A stretch of DNA of 64,000 nucleotides, taken from NCBI RefSeq assembly GCF_014077095.1, contig NZ_JACGVG010000015.1:1-64000 (forward strand). The letters are read 5' to 3'. A program made the position numbers and the translations under genes. This stretch comes from Colwellia sp. MB02u-6 (GTDB lineage Bacteria > Pseudomonadota > Gammaproteobacteria > Enterobacterales > Alteromonadaceae). The notes beneath the pieces were generated by a model, which was not told the origin of the DNA, made no database searches, and saw only the letters and a list, made by a program, of their open reading frames with translations. Positions 58,031-64,000 of the stretch are shown here, one piece after another (position 1 is the stretch's first letter; each line of letters begins with the position of its first letter).

Positions 58031-59568
58031 TGAATGACCTAAGCTCATCGCTACTCTTGCCAGCCATAGTATTTTTGCCTTTATTGGCAGCAATAATAGC
58101 GTATCTTATCGGCCAAAATCGGCTACAAGGCCCGATAAATATATGTTTTTCACTGGCGCAATTTTTGCTGATTGGGTTAACAACGCTACTGTTTTTACAT
58201 GAAAAAACTGATCAAAGTGAGCGCTATATCATTGGAGGTTGGGGAGCCCCTCTTGGCATCGATCTCATTGTTGATGGTTTTTCAATCTTGATGCTCGCAC
58301 TAACAGGCTTGCTTACGCTATTAATAACCCTGTATAGCGCCTCATATTTTTCAGGTAAATATAGTGCTAGCGACAAAAGCTTACGTTTTTGGCCCCTGTG
58401 GTGGTTATTAATCTCAGGGCTTAGTGCCTTGTTTATGTCAGCTGATGCTTTTAATATTTATGTCTGTCTAGAGATTATTGGACTCTCTGCCGCCGCCTTG
58501 GTTGCCCTGCAAGGCAATCGCGCCGCCTTACAAGCCGCATTAAGGTATTTGTTAGTCGGTCTATTAGGTTCACTTTTTTACTTGTTCGCCATTGCCATTC
58601 TCTATCGTAGCCATGGCACGCTAGATTTAATGCAAATAGCTGAGACAACCAACCATAGTTTTCCTGATAAGGTCGCGATGATCCTAATCACTATTGGACT
58701 TCTGCTCAAGATAGCTCTGTTTCCACTGCATTTTTGGTTACCACCCGCACATGCAAATGCCCCAACACCCGTTAGCGCGATACTTTCTGCGCTAGTAGTT
58801 AAGGCTTCATTGTATATCTTAATAAAGTTTTGGTTCGACGTATTAGGCGAAACCACCACCTTGGGTGCTTCTCAAGTGTTAGGTGCTTTGGGTGGTGCAG
58901 GCATTATTTATGGCTCATGGTGCGCATTTCGTGCCACACAATTAAAGCTGCTTATTGCTTATTCTACGGTTGCCCAACTTGGCTACATATTTTTATTGTT
59001 TCCCTTAAGTGAATACTCAATGGGGGTTAGCTCGTTTACTGGCTCTGCATCACAAGCAGCAGTCTATTTCATCGTTGCACATGCATGCGCAAAAGCGGCA
59101 ATGTTTTTAGCAGCTGGCAATTTAATCTTAGCGCAAGGTGATGGCGAGATTGCTCAACTCAAGGGTATCGCGGTGCGCGAGCCACTTAATGTTTTAGTCT
59201 TTGCTATTGCGGGCATCAGCCTTATTGGTTTACCGCCGAGTGCTGGCTTTATCGCCAAATGGTTACTACTAACCACGGCTATCGAAAGTGGTCAGTGGTG
59301 GTGGGTAATCGTCGTCATTACAGGCGGACTCTTAGGGGCAATGTATTTGTTCAAGGTATTAAGTTTGGCCTTTTCTACAGACCCCGCTGTTATTGAGTCG
59401 CGCGCAGTAAAATCGACAGCGCCAGTATCGTCAGTATCGTCAGTACCAGTGTCAAACGTTATGACAACAGTCGCCCTAATACTTGCGCTGATCACCCTAG
59501 CGTTAGGTTTTAATGCAGAGTTTATTCTTAATATTAGTAATACAGTCAGTGAGGTAAATGATATATGA
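58030..59568 (+). CDS. mrpD: Na+/H+ antiporter subunit D (NuoM/NuoN-like)
   Basis: A 512-residue polytopic proton-translocating subunit with about 14 helices. The TM5 glutamate is Glu148 in CLEIIGLSAAALVA, and the TM7 lysine is Lys227 in LLLKIALFPLHFWLPPAHAN; both residues essential in complex I-type pumps are present. AYSTVAQLGYIFLLFPL is the TM8 region. I start at ATG 58030. The end overlaps the next gene by ATGA. Confidence 0.9.
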   Translation: MNDLSSSLLLPAIVFLPLLAAIIAYLIGQNRLQGPINICFSLAQFLLIGLTTLLFLHEKTDQSERYIIGGWGAPLGIDLIVDGFSILMLALTGLLTLLITLYSASYFSGKYSASDKSLRFWPLWWLLISGLSALFMSADAFNIYVCLEIIGLSAAALVALQGNRAALQAALRYLLVGLLGSLFYLFAIAILYRSHGTLDLMQIAETTNHSFPDKVAMILITIGLLLKIALFPLHFWLPPAHANAPTPVSAILSALVVKASLYILIKFWFDVLGETTTLGASQVLGALGGAGIIYGSWCAFRATQLKLLIAYSTVAQLGYIFLLFPLSEYSMGVSSFTGSASQAAVYFIVAHACAKAAMFLAAGNLILAQGDGEIAQLKGIAVREPLNVLVFAIAGISLIGLPPSAGFIAKWLLLTTAIESGQWWWVIVVITGGLLGAMYLFKVLSLAFSTDPAVIESRAVKSTAPVSSVSSVPVSNVMTTVALILALITLALGFNAEFILNISNTVSEVNDI

Positions 59569-62500
59569 ACATGAGCACACTATTACCTGCATTCATTGTC
59601 ATTTGTCCTATTTTAGTTGGTTTGGCCGTTATGGCGACACCTGAGCATAGAGTCTTGCAGCGTCGAAGCCTAAATATTGGCGGCGCACTGATAACACTTG
59701 CCCTAATCGCCATGTTGTTGTCAGGTGTGGTCAATGGCTTAGACTTTGAAACACGCCTGCCACTGTTACCTAATATTGACTTTGTTCTTCACGGCGATGC
59801 ACTGTCACTTTTATTTGTCAGCTTGTCAGGGCTGTTATGGTTGTTTACAACTATTTATGCCATCGGCTATTTTAAAAATAGCGCTAATCGCAGCCGATTT
59901 TTTGCCTTTTTTAGCTTATGTGTTGGTGCCACAATAGGCTTAGCGCTTGCTGGCAATTTAGTCACCTTTTTAATTTTTTATGAATTACTGACACTCGTTA
60001 CCTACCCGCTAATTGCCCACAAAGGCAACGTGGCATCAATTAAAGCTGCCCGCACCTATCTTATTTATACCATGATAGGCGGTGTATTGCTGCTAACCGG
60101 TGTGGTTTGGCTAAAAGTGCTAGCTGGACCACTCGACTTTACCTCAGCAGGTTTGTTAGCTGAGTTGCCTGGATTAGACAACAGCCATTTACAGATCATT
60201 TTTTTCTTACTCATAGCAGGGCTAGGTGTTAAAGCCGCTCTATTCCCTTTGCATGCTTGGTTACCTATTTCAATGGCCGCACCGGCACCGGTAAGTGCCT
60301 TGTTGCATGCAGTTGCCGTTGTCAAAGCTGGCGCGTTTGGTATCGTGCGCGTTGTTTATGATATTTATGGTATCGAATTTGCCAGTGATTTAGGACTAAC
60401 CGTTTTACTGGCCGTTATTGCTGGCTTCACCATCATCTATGGCTCAGTTAAAGCTTTGAGTCAGGATGATCTTAAAAGGCGCTTAGCCTATTCAACCGTA
60501 AGTCAGGTCTCTTATATCGCGCTCGGTACTGCGATTGCAGGGCCAATAGCTACTATTGGTGGCCTAGTGCACTTAGTGCATCAGGGTTTAATGAAAATCA
60601 CGCTATTTTTCTGTGCAGGTAATCTTGCAGAAACCCTAGGCGTTCATAAAATCAGCCAAATGAATGGTGCAGGTAAACGTATGCCCCTTACTATGGCAGC
60701 GTTCACCATTGCTGCATTTGGCATGATTGGTGTGCCACCTATCGCCGGTTTTGTGTCTAAATGGTATTTAGGTGTGGGTGCATTAGAGGCACAGGCCTAT
60801 TGGGTGCTCGGCGTACTGGCCATTAGTAGTCTATTAAATGCCAGCTATTTTTTACCGATCATTCATGCCATTTGGTTTAAAGAGCAAGATCAGCCGTGGC
60901 CCAAAGAAGTAGCTAAATTGCGTTTAGAAACACATTGGATGCTACTACTACCACCTTTGATTACCGCTTTTTTCGCCTTAGCCGTTGGGTTATTTGCCTC
61001 AAGTGCTTATAGCCCACTCACTTGGTCTGCCTTAATTGCCTCGCGGGAGTACCAAGCCATTTTCCCAGATATTTCAGACATAGCACTTAAATACAGTACG
61101 GGTCACCTTTGGGTATTGATTTTACCCACTTTATTATTATTCGCGATGGTGTTTAAAACTTTACGCGCTAAAGTCATTCGTTTGATCCCGCTTGCCCCAC
61201 TACCGGCATTATTAGGGGCGATACTTGTGGTTAATGAAGATAAAGTGGAGCAGTCATTTTTACTATTAACCGCAGCCATTTGGTTTATTGCCGCGCTTTA
61301 TGCCCAAACTTATATGACTAACGATAACAAAAAACACCGTTTTTACTTATTCTTTATCATAACCATGATAGGTAACCTTGGCGTGGTGTTAGCGCAAGAA
61401 ATTTCATCCTTTATTGCTTTTTTTGCACTGATGAGTTTCTCTGCTTACCCGCTGATCTTGCATTCAGAAAGTGACGAAGCAAAGTCGGCGGCAACAACTT
61501 ATATCCGGTGGGTGATATTTTCAGAAATAGTGTTATTTCTTGGCTTAGTGGGGAAAACTTATTACGCTGAATTTAGCACAAACGAGTTACCTGTTGTTTG
61601 GGTTGCAACATTATTGATTATCGGTTTTGGCGTTAAAGCCGGTTTGGCCACTTTGCATGTCTGGCTGCCCAAAGCGCACCCTGTGGCACCAATACCCGCT
61701 AGTGCCCTGCTCAGTGCGGTTATGGTGAAAGTAGGTTTGTTAGGTTGGATACGTTTTCTGCCCTTAGGAGATGCAAGCATCAATGTCTTGGCCCAACCTA
61801 TGATGGTGCTTGGTTTTACCGCCACTTTCTTGGCTGCCATTTATGGCGCATTGCAAGACAATGCTAAAACCGTATTAGCTTACTCCACGGTTAGTCAGCT
61901 CGGCATTATAGTTGCCAGTATTGGGTTTGCTTTAGCGAACCCTGACAGCTGGGCATTATTGTTGCCCGCCATAGTACTTTTTGCTATGCATCATGGTTTT
62001 GCCAAGGCAAGCTTATTTTTTTGTGTTGGGCTCAGTTCAGCATTAAAACCCGGCCATAAGCTCACTCCATTCTTGTGGCTACTAGTATTAGTTCCAGCGC
62101 TATCATTAATCGGCTTGCCACTAAGCAGTGGTGCCTTAGCCAAAGCAGCACTCAAAGATGCCACTTCAAGCTGGCCATTGTTCTCCACGTTACTGGTTAT
62201 GTCAGCTATAGGTACCACATTGCTGATGGGCCGGTTTATCGAACTGATGAGAGAGCAGGCGATATTAAATGCATCGAGTGCTAAACCCAATTGGCGACTT
62301 ATCTTGCCAACAGTGCTTTCAGCCTTGATGTGTTTAAGCTATTTTTACACACCGCCATTTGAATTCAAGCAGTTTCAGACAATCGTTTCAACGCTAAGTT
62401 GGTCTGCTGTTTGGCCAGCGTTTATCGGTTTTTTGATCATTTTTGTCACCAAAAAGCTACGCGCTAAATTACCCGTACCTCCGGCTGGCGATCTATTAAT

Positions 62501-62717
62501 TGTCTATCAAGCATTAGCAAGTTTAAGCACTAAAACTTGGCAAATAATTGCTAATTTAAATGCCAGTATCGCTCTATATATCGACATGATGCTGGGTCAT
62601 TTACACCTATGGTCACTAAGTGTATCAAGGCGTTTAAGCAAACAATTAACGCTTGATAGGCCAGGCACTATCATGGTTGTTATGCTAGCCACTCTACTCT
62701 ATGCCTTTTTAACTTAA
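59565..62717 (+). CDS. Double antiporter-module protein (two NuoL/M-like domains fused)
   Basis: A 1050-residue membrane protein made of two tandem complex-I-type antiporter domains. Domain 1 (about 1-490) has Glu140 in FYELLTLVTYPL and Lys223 in GVKAALFPLHAWLP. Domain 2 (about 510-960) has Lys691 in GVKAGLATLHVWLPKAHP but Ala621 in FFALMSFSAYPL, where the TM5 glutamate should be. MrpA is about 800 residues with only one such domain, so this is not ordinary MrpA. The DUF4040 and MbhE modules of MrpA are separate genes upstream. It probably provides two proton or sodium half-channels, one perhaps altered. It is the last gene of the overlapping operon. Confidence 0.88.
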   Translation: MNMSTLLPAFIVICPILVGLAVMATPEHRVLQRRSLNIGGALITLALIAMLLSGVVNGLDFETRLPLLPNIDFVLHGDALSLLFVSLSGLLWLFTTIYAIGYFKNSANRSRFFAFFSLCVGATIGLALAGNLVTFLIFYELLTLVTYPLIAHKGNVASIKAARTYLIYTMIGGVLLLTGVVWLKVLAGPLDFTSAGLLAELPGLDNSHLQIIFFLLIAGLGVKAALFPLHAWLPISMAAPAPVSALLHAVAVVKAGAFGIVRVVYDIYGIEFASDLGLTVLLAVIAGFTIIYGSVKALSQDDLKRRLAYSTVSQVSYIALGTAIAGPIATIGGLVHLVHQGLMKITLFFCAGNLAETLGVHKISQMNGAGKRMPLTMAAFTIAAFGMIGVPPIAGFVSKWYLGVGALEAQAYWVLGVLAISSLLNASYFLPIIHAIWFKEQDQPWPKEVAKLRLETHWMLLLPPLITAFFALAVGLFASSAYSPLTWSALIASREYQAIFPDISDIALKYSTGHLWVLILPTLLLFAMVFKTLRAKVIRLIPLAPLPALLGAILVVNEDKVEQSFLLLTAAIWFIAALYAQTYMTNDNKKHRFYLFFIITMIGNLGVVLAQEISSFIAFFALMSFSAYPLILHSESDEAKSAATTYIRWVIFSEIVLFLGLVGKTYYAEFSTNELPVVWVATLLIIGFGVKAGLATLHVWLPKAHPVAPIPASALLSAVMVKVGLLGWIRFLPLGDASINVLAQPMMVLGFTATFLAAIYGALQDNAKTVLAYSTVSQLGIIVASIGFALANPDSWALLLPAIVLFAMHHGFAKASLFFCVGLSSALKPGHKLTPFLWLLVLVPALSLIGLPLSSGALAKAALKDATSSWPLFSTLLVMSAIGTTLLMGRFIELMREQAILNASSAKPNWRLILPTVLSALMCLSYFYTPPFEFKQFQTIVSTLSWSAVWPAFIGFLIIFVTKKLRAKLPVPPAGDLLIVYQALASLSTKTWQIIANLNASIALYIDMMLGHLHLWSLSVSRRLSKQLTLDRPGTIMVVMLATLLYAFLT

Positions 62718-62752
62718 GCCAATTTGTCTAATCAACAGCAGGAGATAACCCT

Positions 62753-63688
62753 ATGAAACGTTTTAAACATATAATCATAAAAGTTAATGATCAAACTAAG
62801 CCTGAACTAGATATCGCCGTATTGCGAGGCATTGAACTGGCCAGTAAAACTGGTGCAAAAATAACTTTATTTGACGTAGTTGAACCGCATGAAACTATCC
62901 TCAGTAGTTATGCCGATATTGTCAGCCCTGCAGAGCTAACCGAATTTATTGTCGCCCAACGGCTCGACCAATTAACTGATTTAGCACAGCAATTACAAAG
63001 CACTGGTTTAGACGTTTCAGTCAATGTCGCCAAAGGTAAAAACTTTATTGAAATCGTTAAAGCCGTTATTTTAAACAAAGCTGATTTACTGATCAAAGTA
63101 GCAAATAAAAGTGAAAAGAGCTTTGACAGCAATGATTTTCATATCATGCGTAAATGCCCTAAACCTGTTTGGTTAATTAAAGAAGCGCAGCAGGATACAG
63201 TTAAAAAGGTATTAGCTGCCGTCGACCTTTCAATGGAACAGCATGCAGAAGGTCGTGCGCAAAATCGCATGATAATCGATATCGCCTCATCATTAAGTCA
63301 GTATAAAGGTGCCGAATTAACAATTTTGTCATGCTGGTCGTTATATGGTGAGGAAGCTCTTAGACATGGCGCATTCACCAGAGTGTCTCCCGCTAAAGTT
63401 GAAAGCTTATTAAAGCATGAAGAACGCGAATACCAAGAGAGTCTTAATATCTTGGTGAACGAGTATACGCAGTGTAAGTTTGAGCAAATATTAGCCAAAG
63501 GTAACCCAAAAACTATTATTCCTGCTTTTGTTAATAACAAGGGTATCGATGTTGTTGTTATGGGCACTATTGGCCGCTCTGGCATTCCTGGATTTTTAAT
63601 TGGCAATACCTCTGAGTCGGTACTTCAAGCGATTAATTCCTCAGTCATCACCTTAAAACCCGAGAATTGGGTCTCACCCATATATTAA
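62753..63688 (+). CDS. Universal stress protein, two-domain (UspE-like)
   Basis: A 311-residue cytoplasmic protein with two Usp domains (about 1-145 and 150-305). The second ends with VVMGTIGRSGIPGFLIGNT, the G-x2-G-x9-G-S/T ATP-binding signature; the first lacks it. It starts 35 bp after the antiporter operon with AGGAGATAACC upstream, so it may be expressed with it. Usp proteins of this type help survival under envelope and ionic stress. A second Usp gene follows. Confidence 0.88.
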   Translation: MKRFKHIIIKVNDQTKPELDIAVLRGIELASKTGAKITLFDVVEPHETILSSYADIVSPAELTEFIVAQRLDQLTDLAQQLQSTGLDVSVNVAKGKNFIEIVKAVILNKADLLIKVANKSEKSFDSNDFHIMRKCPKPVWLIKEAQQDTVKKVLAAVDLSMEQHAEGRAQNRMIIDIASSLSQYKGAELTILSCWSLYGEEALRHGAFTRVSPAKVESLLKHEEREYQESLNILVNEYTQCKFEQILAKGNPKTIIPAFVNNKGIDVVVMGTIGRSGIPGFLIGNTSESVLQAINSSVITLKPENWVSPIY

Positions 63689-63817
63689 GCGTGGGTATAT
63701 ATACGTGCTTCACTACAAGCTGGAGATTTAAACAAGTTAAGAAATAGTATAAGCACCAAAGATATAGCGACAACTTAACCACAGTGTTACTGAATTTGAT
63801 CATAATAGGAGAAGACA

Positions 63818-64000
63818 ATGGTTTCTTTAAATAAGTTATTACTCGTAACCCCAGCAAACTCAATTCAAGCTTCAGTTGTTTCACAAGCAATTAAATTAGC
63901 AAAAAGTCATCACTCACACATCACCTTCTTTAGTGTGGTAGAAGAACTTCCTAAAGATCAGCTCGCATTGGTCACCCTATTGCCTTCGAAAGAGCTAATG
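63818..64000 (+). CDS. Universal stress protein, partial at window edge
   Basis: An ATG at 63818, preceded by AGGAGAAG, opens a frame to the right edge (61 codons): MVSLNKLLLVTPANSI, then AIKLAKSHHSHITFFSVVEE, the first beta-alpha-beta unit of a Usp fold. It resembles the neighbouring Usp. The C-terminus lies outside the window, so the number of domains is unknown. Confidence 0.72.
   Translation, partial: MVSLNKLLLVTPANSIQASVVSQAIKLAKSHHSHITFFSVVEELPKDQLALVTLLPSKELM

Noticed and set aside
59565-62717. Calling the last antiporter gene mrpA
   Set aside because: MrpA has one antiporter domain followed by DUF4040/MbhE modules; this protein has two antiporter domains and those modules are encoded separately.

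Overview
The window looks like chromosomal DNA of a marine gammaproteobacterium of the Alteromonadales, most like Colwellia or a relative. This rests on AT-rich DNA, a complete leucine/isovalerate (liu) operon under a MerR-type LiuR, an Mrp-type Na+/H+ antiporter operon behind an NhaR-like regulator, a Na+-coupled alanine carrier, a PEP-CTERM protein and a DUF3718 protein. The genus is an inference from gene content; no rRNA gene body is inside the window.

Layout. Positions 1-397 hold the tandem promoters and leader of an rRNA operon that runs off the left edge on the minus strand, just downstream of gmhB. Positions 1011-9432 are a minus-strand acyl-CoA operon: icmF (fused isobutyryl-CoA mutase), a DmdC-like acyl-CoA dehydrogenase, an AcuI/YhdH-like reductase, a 3-hydroxyisobutyryl-CoA hydrolase and an SDR. 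It is divergent from an AraC regulator. Positions 10903-11867 hold a decayed ORF and a PEP-CTERM protein. Positions 11997-22865 are a six-gene minus-strand two-component cluster. It includes a 1930-residue soluble hybrid kinase with nine near-identical 92-residue HAMP-type repeats, an HD-GYP phosphodiesterase and a MerR-HTH/receiver protein.

Positions 22866-25571 are a gene graveyard: tandem 17-mers, an IS3-family remnant, a broken GIY-YIG gene, a probable integron attC site, a DUF2846 lipoprotein gene with a premature stop, and a 126-bp inverted-repeat element. recQ follows, then a second IS3 remnant. ilvE and a divergent Lrp regulator come next, then a thiolase divergent from liuR-liuABCDE and two CoA-transferase subunits. 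Together these genes take leucine from transamination to acetyl-CoA. Sites matching the LiuR palindrome lie in the thiolase/liuR intergenic region.

Positions 40697-49227 carry a DUF3718 protein, a patatin, a KefB/C-type K+ antiporter, a decayed diguanylate cyclase gene, an unrecognised Cys-rich protein, a DEAD-box helicase and an alanine/Na+ symporter. Then come pntAB, a gamma-carbonic-anhydrase-like protein and NhaR. At the right end is an eight-gene Mrp operon (E-F-G-DUF4040-B-C-D-D'), whose last gene is a 1050-residue fusion of two antiporter domains, followed by universal stress proteins.

The most interesting items are the icmF-centred acyl-CoA operon, the poly-HAMP kinase and its signalling cluster with 9-bp operator-like repeats, the Mrp operon with archaeal Mbh-like gene order and a double antiporter whose second half lacks the TM5 glutamate, and the solitary attC site between two decayed cassette-like genes.
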